From Providencia rettgeri (lineage in GTDB: Bacteria; Pseudomonadota; Gammaproteobacteria; Enterobacterales; Enterobacteriaceae): 64,000 nucleotides of DNA. Positions 26,420 to 36,181 of this stretch are shown here, in pieces; within the stretch, counting starts at the first letter, position 1; each line of letters opens with the position of its first letter. The DNA lies in assembly GCF_013255915.1 (NCBI RefSeq), contig NZ_CP053896.1:2604001-2668000 (forward strand), read 5' to 3'. The translations under genes were made by a program, and so were the position numbers. Below the pieces are notes generated by a model. The model saw nothing but the letters and a program-made list of their open reading frames with translations. It did not search any database and was not told where the DNA came from.

Positions 26420-27277
26420 TTATTTAGATTTTTTATTAGCAATTAGATAGTTTTTTAAAATTTCATTTGCCATTGAGATTTTATTAATATACATATAAAA
26501 ATTATAGAACGACTTTTTATTTACTATTTTCAGCTCTTTTAATGAATTATTATTTAATTCTTTCTGGATTAAATTTTTCGGCAACCATAAATAACCAACC
26601 GAATTTTCGGCTAATTTAATTGCTAATTCCACATTAGAAATATGGATAGTTTGGATGCTTTTGATCCCATTCATACCTGTAAGCTTCAAAGAAATTGAGG
26701 CTGTTTTTTCCATTATTTTCAGTATATTGTCAACTGAACAATGTTGCAGCTTATGATTTGGGTTGGTTACAAGCACCGCTTCAACCTGTTCAAGAAATAT
26801 GGGATTTAACGACTCAATGTAATGATGAGTAATTAGTAAATCATAATTTTTAATTGTAAAAACATCTGATTTTCTTAGTGAAATCTTCTTAAGATCAATA
26901 TCATAATCCTTTCTAGAGCAGCTTAGCTCTCCAATTTTTTTAAGTATTTCATCACTTTGATATAGCGAATCTATAACTATATTAATTTTATTATTTCCCT
27001 CATAATTTAATGACTTGGCAACCTCTTCTAATGAAATCGCTTTATTTGTTACTTCTCTTGATAACGCTAATAACTGTTCTCCTTGTTTAGTTAATACTGC
27101 ACGACGTTTTTCTAAAGAAAATATTTCAATTTCTAACGTTTGCTCTAATTTACTGATGGTATAACTAATTGATGATTGTGTTCTATGCAAGATTTCAGCT
27201 GCTTGAGCAAAACCACCGTAGTCAACCACCGCTTGTAGGGTTATCCATTGGTCTAGCGTAGTTCGGGTTTTAACCAT
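26420..27277 (-). CDS. LysR-type transcriptional regulator, fimbria-linked
   Basis: The 285-residue product has an N-terminal winged helix-turn-helix: LDQWITLQAVVDYGGFAQAAEILHRTQSSISYTISKLEQTLEIEIF at about residues 8-53. A divergent AT-rich effector domain follows. A start at 27277 is supported by GGAG. It lies 187 bp upstream of the pilin gene on the same strand, so it may control the fimbrial operon. That role is inferred from position only; no ligand is predictable. Confidence 0.85.
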   Translation of the reverse strand: MVKTRTTLDQWITLQAVVDYGGFAQAAEILHRTQSSISYTISKLEQTLEIEIFSLEKRRAVLTKQGEQLLALSREVTNKAISLEEVAKSLNYEGNNKINIVIDSLYQSDEILKKIGELSCSRKDYDIDLKKISLRKSDVFTIKNYDLLITHHYIESLNPIFLEQVEAVLVTNPNHKLQHCSVDNILKIMEKTASISLKLTGMNGIKSIQTIHISNVELAIKLAENSVGYLWLPKNLIQKELNNNSLKELKIVNKKSFYNFYMYINKISMANEILKNYLIANKKSK

Positions 27278-27611
27278 AGAGTCTCCAAATTATTAACCTG
27301 GGAGATATATTTTATTTATCGTTAATAAATACTTTTACATACCATTCCTTATTTACTCATATATTTAAAAGTTTTTAAGTTATTTATTTTGATATATCGA
27401 TAATCATTTTTAATAGGGGATATTTTTTTATGTAAAGCTATCAGTTCTCTTATACTCTCGAAAAGATCAATACAAGTAACTAAAAACAGCCTAATAATAA
27501 AACCAAGAAATATAAAAATAAATTAAATAACTATACACCATTAATAATGGTACCCAGCTTTTCAAAATTATGGGTATTAAGTGTATATTTCTATGATGAG
27601 CACACTTTTAG
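27278..27611. other. AT-rich intergenic region, edge of the fimbrial insertion
   Basis: This separates the LysR-type gene from the lpxM terminator. Apart from a presumed promoter for the regulator I see no gene or attachment-type repeat. Confidence 0.4.
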
Positions 27612-27645
27612 ACAAAAAAAAGCCATTACTCAAAAGGTAATGGCT
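27612..27645 (-). terminator. Terminator after lpxM
   Basis: On the minus strand AGCCATTAC, a seven-base loop and GTAATGGCT are followed by eight T residues (27620-27613). It lies 26 bp after the lpxM stop. Confidence 0.9.
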
Positions 27646-27671
27646 CAAAAATTATTCTGTAGATCTGGACA

Positions 27672-28646
27672 CTAACGGTAAAGATCTTTTCGCTGATAAG
27701 GTTCTATTTCTCCCTCTTTTCGCGTTTTTAATAGCTTTAGTATCCATGTGTATTGTTCTAAGTTCGGGGAAACCAGATATTCCAGCTCCTCATTCATTCT
27801 TCGTGCAATATACTTATCGTCCTTACCATCGATATCATCCATTGGTTCACGGATAAAAATATGCAATTGATGCGTTTTATGGTCATAAACGGGAAATAGT
27901 GGCACAACTTTCGCTTTACAAACTTTCATTAACCTACCGATTGCAGGTAATGTTGCCTTATATGTACCAAAAAAATCAACAAATTCGCTATGCTCCTCAC
28001 CATGATCTTGGTCTGGAAGATAAAACCCCCAATATCCTTGTCTAACAGAAGCAATAAAAGGCTTAATACCCGCTTCTCTTGAATGCAAGCGCCCCCCGAA
28101 ATGGTATCTCGCTTTATTCCATAAATAATCTGCAACTGGGTTCTTTTGGTGATGAAACATTGCAGCCATTTTCTGGCCTTTTGCTGCTAATAACATCGCT
28201 GGTGCATCAACGGCCCAGCCATGAGGAACCATAAAAATAACATTGCTTTGCTGCTGTTTTAAGCGCTCTATAATTTCTTGATTATGCCAATGCGTTCTAG
28301 CTAGCGTTTTACTTGCACCACGAAGACATAGCTCTGCCAACATAACAAAGGACTGTGGTGCGGTTTCAAACATACGATCAACTAATTCTTCTCGTTGTTG
28401 TTCTGTCAATTTAGGAAAACAATAAAGTAAGTTAATTTTGGCACGACGACGACCACTTTTAGCCAGCCGCCCAACCCATTTTCCTATTTTAGCGAGTAAA
28501 GGGTCACGGATTTTAACCGGAATGAAAGCCAATCCTGCCAAAATACCCGCTCCTAACCATACCCCCCAATATTTAGGTAATAGATAAGAACGGTGAAAAG
28601 TTGGCACATAGCCTTTTTTACTATCAGTGTCTTGATCTTTATTCAT
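27672..28646 (-). CDS. lpxM: Lipid A late acyltransferase LpxM
   Basis: LpxM adds the final myristoyl chain to Kdo2-lipid A at the inner membrane. The 324-residue product has an N-terminal membrane anchor (YWGVWLGAGILAGLAFIPVK), the HX4D catalytic box in VPHGWAVDAPAM, LPDQDHGEEHSEFVDFFG, and a C-terminal Lys/Glu-rich end. Length matches E. coli LpxM, and it lies next to mepM as in E. coli. The LpxL alternative is less likely given this position. Confidence 0.94.
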   Translation of the reverse strand: MNKDQDTDSKKGYVPTFHRSYLLPKYWGVWLGAGILAGLAFIPVKIRDPLLAKIGKWVGRLAKSGRRRAKINLLYCFPKLTEQQREELVDRMFETAPQSFVMLAELCLRGASKTLARTHWHNQEIIERLKQQQSNVIFMVPHGWAVDAPAMLLAAKGQKMAAMFHHQKNPVADYLWNKARYHFGGRLHSREAGIKPFIASVRQGYWGFYLPDQDHGEEHSEFVDFFGTYKATLPAIGRLMKVCKAKVVPLFPVYDHKTHQLHIFIREPMDDIDGKDDKYIARRMNEELEYLVSPNLEQYTWILKLLKTRKEGEIEPYQRKDLYR

Positions 28647-28710
28647 GCTGTACTCAAGTGAATATTAGCTATCTCTCTATAGCTTATAATAATAGTTTAC
28701 GGGAGCATTA

Positions 28711-28743
28711 CAAAGAAAACTGGCAGATACAAGTACCTGCCAG
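28711..28743 (-). terminator. Terminator after mepM
   Basis: CTGGCAG and CTGCCAG (28720-28743) pair and are followed on the minus strand by TTTTCTTTG, about 20 bp past the mepM stop. Confidence 0.65.
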
Positions 28744-28763
28744 CGATAAAATAGAAACTTAAG

Positions 28764-30104
28764 TTACTGTAGTTTAAGTTGTGGTTTCGTTTCTTTTACT
28801 AGCGCTAAATATTCTTTACGTTCTTTTCCTGTTAAGCCACCAGAACTTGGTAATTTCGCAGTAAGTGGATTTACTGCTTGTTGATTCACCCACATTTCAA
28901 AATGTAGATGGGGACCAGTCGAACGCCCGGTATTACCTGATAGCGCAATTCTATCACCACGCTTAACTTTTTGCCCAGGCTTAACTAATAATTGGCGTAA
29001 ATGCATGTAACGAGTGGTATATTGACGCCCATGACGGATAGCAATAAAGTTGCCTGCAGCACCGCTGTATTTTGAAACAATCACTTCACCATCACCAACA
29101 GCAAGTACTGGCGTGCCAACAGGCATTGCGAAGTCCACGCCTTTATGTGGTGCTACACGCCCAGTAACTGGGTTAACTCGGCGAGGATTGAATTGTGAAG
29201 ACACTCTAAACTGTTTAGCGGTTGGAAAACGTAAGAAACCGCGTTCTAAGCCATTCCCTTCGCTATCATAATAGCGCCCATCTTCAGCACGAAAAGCATA
29301 ATAGCTTTTTCCATTAGTTTGCAGACGAACACCAATGAGTTGGCTCTGCTCACTGCGCCCGTTAAGCATTTCCCTGCTCATTAACACACTGAATTTATCG
29401 CCTTTTTTCAATTTTTTGAAATCAACCTGCCATTGTAAGGCTTTAATCACCTCACGGCCTTCGTTACGTGTTAAGCCCGCTTTGTTTGTACTTTGTGCAA
29501 ATGAACCGTCAACCGTACCTTTTAAAACACTGTTAGTCCATTCACCTTCGCGAATTTGCTTGGTTTCTTCAAATTTATTTGAAGTTCCAACACGAGTAAA
29601 AACACGGGTCTCACGGCGAGAAACATCCCAAGTCAATGATTCTAACTCACCCTGTTCTGTTAAAGACCAATTTAAGGATTGGCCTATTTTAAGGTTTCTC
29701 AATGACTTATGTTGGTTAGATAGCGTTGCAACATCCCCAGCTTCAATACCGAATTGAGTTAAAATAGTCGTTAAGTTATCACCACTTGCAACAACATATT
29801 CATGAGGGAGAGGCGCAGCTTCTCCCCCTGTCTCTATTGCTTCAGCTTCGGTATCAGCAAGGCCTTCATCAGGTAGCTGTTCACTACTGTCTTGAATTAT
29901 ATCGTCGGTAGCATCACTTGCAGGTAATAATGAGAGCGGTATGATGGTATCCGGTGTGCCATCATTTTCAGTTGTCGTTGGTACATGAACTGGCCGCCAA
30001 ATTGCGACGGCCATAGTCGCTACAGTGAGCGTACTTAATACAATTTTATGTGTCCTAGACAGGCTACCGTATACCTGAGCCAGACTTTTGGCCATTTGCT
30101 GCAC
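28764..30104 (-). CDS. mepM: Murein DD-endopeptidase MepM
   Basis: MepM cuts D-Ala-mDAP cross-links so that the sacculus can expand. The 446-residue product has one N-terminal membrane segment (about 20-37) and a LysM-like domain (HEYVVASGDNLTTILTQFGI...LKIGQSL, about 100-145). It ends in an M23 peptidase domain with zinc-site motifs HKGVDFAMP and GPHLHFEMWVN. It is co-linear with E. coli MepM (440 residues). It lies 20 bp after znuA on the same strand, so zinc-import and zinc-peptidase genes may share a transcript. Confidence 0.96.
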   Translation of the reverse strand: MQQMAKSLAQVYGSLSRTHKIVLSTLTVATMAVAIWRPVHVPTTTENDGTPDTIIPLSLLPASDATDDIIQDSSEQLPDEGLADTEAEAIETGGEAAPLPHEYVVASGDNLTTILTQFGIEAGDVATLSNQHKSLRNLKIGQSLNWSLTEQGELESLTWDVSRRETRVFTRVGTSNKFEETKQIREGEWTNSVLKGTVDGSFAQSTNKAGLTRNEGREVIKALQWQVDFKKLKKGDKFSVLMSREMLNGRSEQSQLIGVRLQTNGKSYYAFRAEDGRYYDSEGNGLERGFLRFPTAKQFRVSSQFNPRRVNPVTGRVAPHKGVDFAMPVGTPVLAVGDGEVIVSKYSGAAGNFIAIRHGRQYTTRYMHLRQLLVKPGQKVKRGDRIALSGNTGRSTGPHLHFEMWVNQQAVNPLTAKLPSSGGLTGKERKEYLALVKETKPQLKLQ

Positions 30105-30124
30105 TTAAACAATTCCTTCTATTT

Positions 30125-31084
30125 TTAATCCAGGCAGCTGGCGTATTGCTCTGATAATTGAGTCAAAAACTGCATGTAGCTATCTGGCCCTATCGCCAGC
30201 CCAATTCCTAGTGGGTCGAGAGTTCCCATTTTCACCCCCGTATTTCGTGCTACACTTTCAATCACAGCAGGCCTGAATTGTGGCTCAGCAAAAACACATT
30301 GCGCTTTGTGCTCAACCAATTGTGTTCGTATTTGATGTAATTTCTGCGCGCCAGGTTGTATTTCTGGGTTTATCGTAAAGTGCCCTAATGGAGCTAATTG
30401 ATAGTGTTTTTCAAAGTAACCGTAAGCGTCGTGAAAAACAAAATAACCCTTATTTTTAGCTGGCTGCAAAATATTAGCAATTTTCTGATCATTTTGCGTC
30501 ATATTTTCTTTGAATTTACGAAGGTTTACGTCTAGCTTATTTTTTTGTTCAGGATAAAGCTCTACTAAACGCTCATAAATGTCTTGCGCAGCGTAATTTG
30601 CAATTTCTGGGGATAACCAGATATGCATATTATACTCACCATGGTGATGATGTTCGTGATCGTTGTCATGGTTAGCTTCATCTCCATGTTCGTGATCATG
30701 TTCATCTTCATGTGACTCCGCCATAAGTAGTGGCTTAATGTTTTTCTGCTCAGCCAATGCTAGGCGTTTATTCTGTGGTAATGTATTGATTGGCTTCTGT
30801 AAAAACATTTCCATATCAGGTCCAACCCATACGAATAGATCGGCCTGTTTAATTTTTTTCAAATCAGAAGGTTTAAGTGCATAATCATGAGGTGAAGCAC
30901 CATCTGGTAATAAAACTTGTGTCTCAGTGACACCGTCTGCAATCCCTGCGGCAATAAAGGCCAGTGGGCGAATTGACGTTACAACATCAGCATTAGCAGT
31001 TGATACCATAGTTGCACTTAATACGGAGGTCGCCACCGCCCCGAAAAGAAATTTGCAGGCAATGTTTTTCGATTTATGTATCAT
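30125..31084 (-). CDS. znuA: Zinc ABC transporter periplasmic binding protein ZnuA
   Basis: ZnuA captures zinc in the periplasm for ZnuBC. From the ATG at 31084 the product is 319 residues with a signal peptide ending ANA. It has the metal-site motifs SPHDYALKPSDLKKI and NMHIWLSPE, a His/Asp-rich loop of about 25 residues (near residue 120) and a C-terminal Cys pair. A longer frame would start at 31132, inside the Zur operator, so I reject it. It is divergent from znuCB. Confidence 0.95.
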   Translation of the reverse strand: MIHKSKNIACKFLFGAVATSVLSATMVSTANADVVTSIRPLAFIAAGIADGVTETQVLLPDGASPHDYALKPSDLKKIKQADLFVWVGPDMEMFLQKPINTLPQNKRLALAEQKNIKPLLMAESHEDEHDHEHGDEANHDNDHEHHHHGEYNMHIWLSPEIANYAAQDIYERLVELYPEQKNKLDVNLRKFKENMTQNDQKIANILQPAKNKGYFVFHDAYGYFEKHYQLAPLGHFTINPEIQPGAQKLHQIRTQLVEHKAQCVFAEPQFRPAVIESVARNTGVKMGTLDPLGIGLAIGPDSYMQFLTQLSEQYASCLD

Positions 31085-31112
31085 AGCAGTCTTTTTCCGT
31101 GATTTTGATTTT

Positions 31113-31135
31113 GAAATGTTATAATATAACACAAA
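31113..31135. promoter_or_regulatory. Zur operator in the znuA-znuCB intergenic region
   Basis: The 23-bp site begins GAAATGTTATAATATAACA. These first 19 bases match the enterobacterial Zur box exactly as I recall it; the last four diverge. It lies between the divergent zinc-import genes, as in E. coli, so both are expected to be repressed by zinc-loaded Zur. Confidence 0.9.
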
Positions 31136-31160
31136 ATGAATTCTGCAAGATGTTTTTCAT

Positions 31161-31928
31161 ATGCAACCATTACTGACTTTAAATAAAATTTCTGTTTCAT
31201 TTGGCGAAAAACAGGTCCTTAACGATGTTACCTTTGAACTGAATAAAGGTGATATCGTAACCCTTTTAGGCCCAAATGGCGCTGGAAAATCAACTATTGT
31301 ACGTGTTGTACTCGGGTTACTTGCCCCTACATCAGGTACCATTACGCGTCCTTCTTCTCTTGCTATTGGTTATGTTCCACAAAAACTTCACTTAGATACG
31401 ACGCTCCCTCTTACGGTTAAACGGTTTATGTTATTAAAGCTCGGTGCTCGTAAAGAGCATTTGTTACCTGCACTCGAAAGAGTCAAAGCAACGCATTTAC
31501 TCGAGCAACCGATGCAAAAATTATCAGGCGGTGAAACTCAACGTGTTTTACTGGCTCGCGCCCTACTCAATAAACCTGACCTGTTAGTGCTCGATGAACC
31601 CGCTCAAGGTGTCGATATTACAGGCCAAGTTGCACTATATGATTTAATTAATCAATTAAGAACTGAGCTTAATTGTGCTGTATTAATGGTTTCCCATGAC
31701 TTACATCTCGTGATGGCAAAAACAGATAAAGTACTTTGCATTAACGGCCATATTTGCTGTTCTGGCGCGCCAGACGTTGTTTCAAACCACCCTGAGTTTG
31801 TGGCAATGTTTGGTTATCGGGGTGCTCAACAACTCGGTGTATACCGTCATCAACATAATCATCAACATGATTTAGAAGGCAATATTATTGTTGGTCACCA
31901 ACACAGCAAGGACTGCAAACATGATTGA
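31161..31928 (+). CDS. znuC: Zinc ABC transporter ATPase ZnuC
   Basis: ZnuC powers zinc import through ZnuB. The 255-residue product has Walker [15 protein letters not shown] (near residue 35), the ABC signature [16 protein letters not shown], Walker [13 protein letters not shown] and the H-loop VSHDLH. The C-terminus is His-rich (QHNHQHD and [11 protein letters not shown]), as in enterobacterial ZnuC. Its last codons overlap the znuB start by 8 bp, so translation is coupled. Confidence 0.96.
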   Translation: MQPLLTLNKISVSFGEKQVLNDVTFELNKGDIVTLLGPNGAGKSTIVRVVLGLLAPTSGTITRPSSLAIGYVPQKLHLDTTLPLTVKRFMLLKLGARKEHLLPALERVKATHLLEQPMQKLSGGETQRVLLARALLNKPDLLVLDEPAQGVDITGQVALYDLINQLRTELNCAVLMVSHDLHLVMAKTDKVLCINGHICCSGAPDVVSNHPEFVAMFGYRGAQQLGVYRHQHNHQHDLEGNIIVGHQHSKDCKHD

Positions 31929-32706
31929 GTTACTATTACCCGGCTGGGTAGCAGGCATGCTACTTGCCATTGCGGCAGGTCCTTTAGGCTCTTTTGTTGT
32001 GTGGCGCCGAATGTCCTACTTTGGCGACACATTAGCTCATGCTTCATTGTTAGGTGTCGCATTTGGGCTACTATTAAATATCAACCCATTCTATGCCGTT
32101 ATTGCTGTAACTTTGCTATTAGCCTTAATCTTAGTTTGGCTAGAAAAGCGTCCACAACTTGCCGTTGATACTTTACTGGGTATTATGGCGCACAGTTCAC
32201 TGTCTTTAGGTTTAGTCGTTGTTAGCTTGATGGCTAATGTCCGTGTTGACCTAATGGCTTACTTATTTGGTGACTTACTCTCAGTCAGCTATGAAGATAT
32301 TATAACGATTTTTATTGGCGTTATTGTCGTTTGCGGGTTGCTTTTTTATCGTTGGCGGGCACTTTTGTCCATAACGGTTAGCCCTGAACTTGCTTTTGTT
32401 GATGGCATTAATATTCAAAGACTGCGTTTATTACTAATGTTAGTTACCGCACTAACAATTGGCATTGCAATGAAGTTTGTCGGAGCTTTAATTATTACGT
32501 CTTTATTAATTATACCCGCGGCAACGGCTCGGCGTTTTGCTCGAACACCTGAGCAAATGGCCTTTATCGCTATCTTAATTGGTATGATTGCTGTAACTGG
32601 TGGATTAACACTTTCTGCTTTCTACGATACCCCTGCTGGGCCGTCTGTCGTATTGGTATCGGCTGTTCTATTCGTACTTAGCTTAACAATAAAAGCGAAA
32701 AATTAA
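31921..32706 (+). CDS. znuB: Zinc ABC transporter permease ZnuB
   Basis: ZnuB is the inner-membrane channel of the zinc importer. From the ATG at 31921 the product is 261 residues with about eight hydrophobic helices. It starts [42 protein letters not shown], the conserved family start. An upstream in-frame start at 31888 lies deep in znuC and lacks homology. It ends before a strong bidirectional terminator. Confidence 0.96.
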   Translation: MIELLLPGWVAGMLLAIAAGPLGSFVVWRRMSYFGDTLAHASLLGVAFGLLLNINPFYAVIAVTLLLALILVWLEKRPQLAVDTLLGIMAHSSLSLGLVVVSLMANVRVDLMAYLFGDLLSVSYEDIITIFIGVIVVCGLLFYRWRALLSITVSPELAFVDGINIQRLRLLLMLVTALTIGIAMKFVGALIITSLLIIPAATARRFARTPEQMAFIAILIGMIAVTGGLTLSAFYDTPAGPSVVLVSAVLFVLSLTIKAKN

Positions 32707-32757
32707 TTTAAGCTTTAAGCTATGCATTTTAGTCATCACGCGCTGTTTTTAGCACAG

Positions 32758-32791
32758 ATGGCCCCAATATTGATAACAATATTGGGGCCAT
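32758..32791. terminator. Bidirectional terminator between znuB and ruvB
   Basis: A perfect stem of about 15 bp, TGGCCCCAATATTG with its complement, has a four-base loop ATAA and A/T-rich flanks. It lies between convergent znuB and ruvB. Confidence 0.85.
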
Positions 32792-32810
32792 ACTTATTTA
32801 TTTTATATAA

Positions 32811-33821
32811 TCAAATTTCTTTAGGGGTTAAACCAAAGTGGTTATATGCATGAACTGTCGCCATACGGCCTCGAGGGGTGCGCTGAATAAAACCTTGCTG
32901 GATAAGGTAAGGCTCTAATACATCTTCTATGGTTTCACGCTCTTCCCCGATAGCTGCTGCAAGGTTATCAACCCCAACTGGGCCACCCATAAATTTATCA
33001 ATAATAGCAACTAAAAGCTTTCTATCTAAATAATCGAAACCAGCAGCATCCACATTTAACATGTCTAAAGCTTGGTTAGCTATTAGCCCATCAATTGAAC
33101 CATCACCTTTCACTTGAGCAAAATCCCGCACACGACGTAACAAACGGTTGGTGATACGTGGAGTTCCCCTCGAACGCATAGCAACCTGTAAAGCCCCTTC
33201 TTCGGTGATATCTAACCCCATGTATTGGGCACTACGTTTGACAATATGTTGTAAATCGTCAACTTGATAAAATTCTAAACGTTGCACAATACCAAACCGG
33301 TCACGTAATGGTGATGTGAGCGACCCTGCCCGAGTCGTTGCACCAATTAACGTGAAAGGCGGGAGATCAATTTTAATAGAGCGCGCTGCGGGTCCTTCGC
33401 CTATCATGATATCTAGCTGATAATCTTCCATTGCGGGATAAAGTATTTCCTCAACAACTGGGGATAATCGATGAATTTCATCAATAAATAGGACATCATG
33501 GGGCTCTAAATTAGTTAACATGGCAGCTAAATCGCCGGCCTTTTCTAATACAGGCCCTGAGGTTGTACGTAGATTAACGCCTAATTCATTCGCAACAATC
33601 CCTGCCAACGTTGTTTTACCTAACCCCGGGGGACCAAAAATGAGTAGGTGATCAAGTGCATCCCCTCGCATTTTCGCTGCCTGAATAAATATTTCCATTT
33701 GGTCTTTAACCTGAGGTTGACCAATGTACTCATTTAATAGCTTTGGCCTGATCGCACGGTCAATAGCTTCTTCATCTGACTGTAATACTTCAGCAGTTAT
33801 TAGGCGATCGGCTTCAATCAT
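32811..33821 (-). CDS. ruvB: Holliday junction branch migration ATPase RuvB
   Basis: RuvB is the AAA+ motor that moves Holliday junctions with RuvA. The 336-residue product has Walker [14 protein letters not shown] (near residue 62), Walker [13 protein letters not shown], sensor region [18 protein letters not shown] and a C-terminal winged helix ending [16 protein letters not shown]. It follows ruvA by 16 bp in a LexA-type operon. Confidence 0.98.
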   Translation of the reverse strand: MIEADRLITAEVLQSDEEAIDRAIRPKLLNEYIGQPQVKDQMEIFIQAAKMRGDALDHLLIFGPPGLGKTTLAGIVANELGVNLRTTSGPVLEKAGDLAAMLTNLEPHDVLFIDEIHRLSPVVEEILYPAMEDYQLDIMIGEGPAARSIKIDLPPFTLIGATTRAGSLTSPLRDRFGIVQRLEFYQVDDLQHIVKRSAQYMGLDITEEGALQVAMRSRGTPRITNRLLRRVRDFAQVKGDGSIDGLIANQALDMLNVDAAGFDYLDRKLLVAIIDKFMGGPVGVDNLAAAIGEERETIEDVLEPYLIQQGFIQRTPRGRMATVHAYNHFGLTPKEI

Positions 33822-33837
33822 ATTAAAAATCTCTCAA

Positions 33838-34455
33838 TCAAAGTGCTGCACGAAGGGCATCACGGATCAGTGTTTCAGAGTCACTATCCGGTTTTGCGAC
33901 TTTACTCACCATACGGCTTGCTTCTTGTGGTTTATATCCTAAAGCAATCAGTGCGGCGGCGGCTTCCGCTTCAATATCAGCCATATTTGGTACTTTGCTA
34001 TTTACACTTGGCAGATTAATATCGCTATTTTGATTAAATAAATCCCCATTAAGGCCTTTGAAGCGGTCTTTCATTTCGACCACTAAACGTTCTGCGGTTT
34101 TCTTACCAATTCCAGGTAATTTAACCAGTGATGCTATAGCCTCTTGTTCAATAGCGGACACAAATTGTTGAGCAGACATACCGGATAAAATTGCGAGGGC
34201 TAATTTGGGGCCAACACCATTTACTTTGATCAGCTCTTTAAATAGCGCCCTTTCTTGCTTATCATTAAACCCATATAGTAATTGAGCATCTTCACGAACA
34301 ACAAAGTGAGTGAACACAATCGCTTCTTGACCAATTTCGGGCAACTCATAGAAACAAGTCATTGGCATATGGACTTCATAACCAACACCTTGTAGTTCTA
34401 ATAATACGATTGGAGGTTGCTTTTCTAAAACAATACCACGTAAACGACCTATCAC
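33838..34455 (-). CDS. ruvA: Holliday junction DNA-binding protein RuvA
   Basis: RuvA tetramers hold the four-way junction and load RuvB. The 205-residue product opens [31 protein letters not shown] (OB fold). It has two helix-hairpin-helix motifs ([15 protein letters not shown] and [16 protein letters not shown]) and ends in a short RuvB-binding domain after a linker. It is transcribed with ruvB from its own promoter, separate from ruvC. Confidence 0.97.
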   Translation of the reverse strand: MIGRLRGIVLEKQPPIVLLELQGVGYEVHMPMTCFYELPEIGQEAIVFTHFVVREDAQLLYGFNDKQERALFKELIKVNGVGPKLALAILSGMSAQQFVSAIEQEAIASLVKLPGIGKKTAERLVVEMKDRFKGLNGDLFNQNSDINLPSVNSKVPNMADIEAEAAAALIALGYKPQEASRMVSKVAKPDSDSETLIRDALRAAL

Positions 34456-34538
34456 ATTGAAGCCCTCTATTGCTACCTAACCCCTGAACATACTATCTAA
34501 ACCCTGAACAGGTTGGTTTATTATCATTAATACTGTTG

Positions 34539-34572
34539 TTTATACCATAAAAAATGCTGGATGCATATCCAG
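34539..34572 (-). promoter_or_regulatory. LexA-type SOS box and extended -10 promoter for ruvAB
   Basis: CTGGATGCATATCCAG (34557-34572) is a CTGG-N8-CCAG palindrome, close to the SOS box I recall for E. coli ruvA (CTGGATATCTATCCAG). Just downstream on the minus strand TGGTATAAA gives an extended -10 (TATAAA, 34544-34539); the -35 region is covered by the box. LexA binding would block the promoter, which lies about 85 bp before ruvA. The palindrome followed by ATTTTTTAT could also act as a weak ruvC terminator. Confidence 0.75.
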
Positions 34573-34617
34573 CTACGCGCTATTTATTAATAAGCAATTC
34601 TGTTTAAGATAAACTCG

Positions 34618-35139
34618 CTATCTTAAACGACCTCGAGTTAAAACTAACCGTGGGTCGCCAACTTTTAAAAGGTTTTGATTGAAATGGCAATGTGTTATCG
34701 CAATTGCCAAAGCATCTGCCGCATCAGATTGTGGACTCGCTGACAACTTCAGAATCGATTTAACCATATGTTGTACTTGGCTTTTTTCTGCGGCTCCTGT
34801 GCCTACCACCGTTTGTTTGACCTGACGTGCTGCATATTCAAATACGGGTATATTCATGTTTGCAGCGGCGACAATCGCAACTCCCCGAGCTTGCCCAAGT
34901 TTTAATGCGGAATCCGCATTCTTCGCCATAAAGACTTGTTCAATGGATAATATATCCGGTTGATATTGAGTGATAATTTCCGAGACGCCCGCGTAAATTC
35001 GTTGCAGACGACTTGGTAAATCATCAACTTGTGTACGAATACAACCACTACCTAAATACAGTAGTTGCCGGCCTTGTTGGCGAATAACACCGTACCCCGT
35101 AACACGAGAGCCAGGGTCAATACCTAAAATAATCGCCAT
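34618..35139 (-). CDS. ruvC: Holliday junction resolvase RuvC
   Basis: RuvC cuts Holliday junctions symmetrically. The 173-residue protein shows the catalytic acidic residues in [12 protein letters not shown] (residue 7), [11 protein letters not shown] and [15 protein letters not shown]. It is the standard length for the family. The ruvAB promoter lies between it and ruvA, and a 130-bp palindromic element lies upstream. Confidence 0.97.
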   Translation of the reverse strand: MAIILGIDPGSRVTGYGVIRQQGRQLLYLGSGCIRTQVDDLPSRLQRIYAGVSEIITQYQPDILSIEQVFMAKNADSALKLGQARGVAIVAAANMNIPVFEYAARQVKQTVVGTGAAEKSQVQHMVKSILKLSASPQSDAADALAIAITHCHFNQNLLKVGDPRLVLTRGRLR

Positions 35140-35270
35140 ATAAATTTACTTATGCCTCTTTATATTAATCATGTTGTTCTAATAAGCTTCATAATACTAT
35201 CAATTTCAATCAAATAGCTATTTGAATATCAAATCCAACATTCAGAATAGTGATAATAAAGGCGAGTTAT

Positions 35271-35400
35271 GGCACTGATACTTAGCCAAGTATAGCGAAT
35301 AAAAGGAAGGAAAGCATCGAAGGCGTTAGAGAAAACAGGCTGCATCAGCCCGCTTTCTCTACGCGGATTATGCTAAATGACTAGGCCGCCATTTAGTGCC
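35271..35400. repeat. 130-bp imperfect palindromic element between ruvC and yebC
   Basis: The element is bounded by GGCACT (35271-35276) and AGTGCC (35395-35400). Its inner arms GCGTTAGAGAAAACAGGCTG and CAGCCCGCTTTCTCTACGC pair around CAT; the outer arms are similar but the left arm is about 20 bp longer. It could be a non-autonomous repeat or a strong intergenic RNA fold. It lacks the ERIC core seen elsewhere in the window. Confidence 0.55.
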
Positions 35401-35407
35401 TCACAAC

Positions 35408-36151
35408 TTACAGTGTGGCAGCGACTTCGTCAGAAATATCACCATTGTGGTAAACTTCCTGAACGTCGTCTGAATCTTCTAACATATCGATAAGACGTAA
35501 CAATTTAGGCGCTGTTTCTGCATCTAACTCGGCTTTAGTTGATGGGATCATTGAGACTTCTGCAGCTTCACTGGTGAAACCCGCAGCATCTAATGCATCT
35601 TTCACTTCACCAAAAGTTTCTGGCGTTGTGTAAACATCGATTGCGCCATCATCATAAGTTTCAACATCATCAGCACCCGCTTCTAATGCCGCTTCCATGA
35701 TCGCATCTTCATCAACACCAGGCGCATAGGTGATTACGCCGCGTTTAGTAAATAAGTAAGAAACAGAGCCGTCTGTACCCAAGTTACCACCCGTTTTAGT
35801 GAATGCATGACGCACCTCAGAAACAGTACGGTTACGGTTATCACTTAAACATTCAACCATAACAGCCGTTCCGCCTGGGCCATAACCTTCATAAATGATG
35901 GTTTCCATATTATCGTTATCATCATTACCAACACCACGAGCGATAGCACGGTTTAAGGTGTCACGAGTCATGTTGTTAGATAATGCTTTATCTACCGCTG
36001 CACGTAAACGTGGGTTTGTTGCGGGATCACCACCACCTAAACGCGCTGCAGTCACTAATTCACGGATAATTTTAGTGAAAATTTTACCGCGCTTAGCATC
36101 TTGTGCCGCTTTACGGTGTTTGGTGTTGGCCCATTTACTATGACCTGCCAT
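35408..36151 (-). CDS. yebC: YebC/PmpR-family protein (TACO1 family)
   Basis: The 247-residue product starts [32 protein letters not shown] and contains [29 protein letters not shown], both diagnostic for the family. Members were described as DNA-binding regulators, and recent work links the family to rescue of ribosomes at proline runs. Which role holds here is not shown by sequence. It is co-oriented with ruvC and nudB, the E. coli order. Confidence 0.96.
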   Translation of the reverse strand: MAGHSKWANTKHRKAAQDAKRGKIFTKIIRELVTAARLGGGDPATNPRLRAAVDKALSNNMTRDTLNRAIARGVGNDDNDNMETIIYEGYGPGGTAVMVECLSDNRNRTVSEVRHAFTKTGGNLGTDGSVSYLFTKRGVITYAPGVDEDAIMEAALEAGADDVETYDDGAIDVYTTPETFGEVKDALDAAGFTSEAAEVSMIPSTKAELDAETAPKLLRLIDMLEDSDDVQEVYHNGDISDEVAATL

Positions 36152-36181
36152 GAAATATCTCCAAAAAACGTCAATAAATAA

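Noticed and set aside
31085-31132. Upstream start for znuA at 31132
   Set aside because: It would place the start codon inside the Zur operator and add 16 residues before a normal signal peptide.
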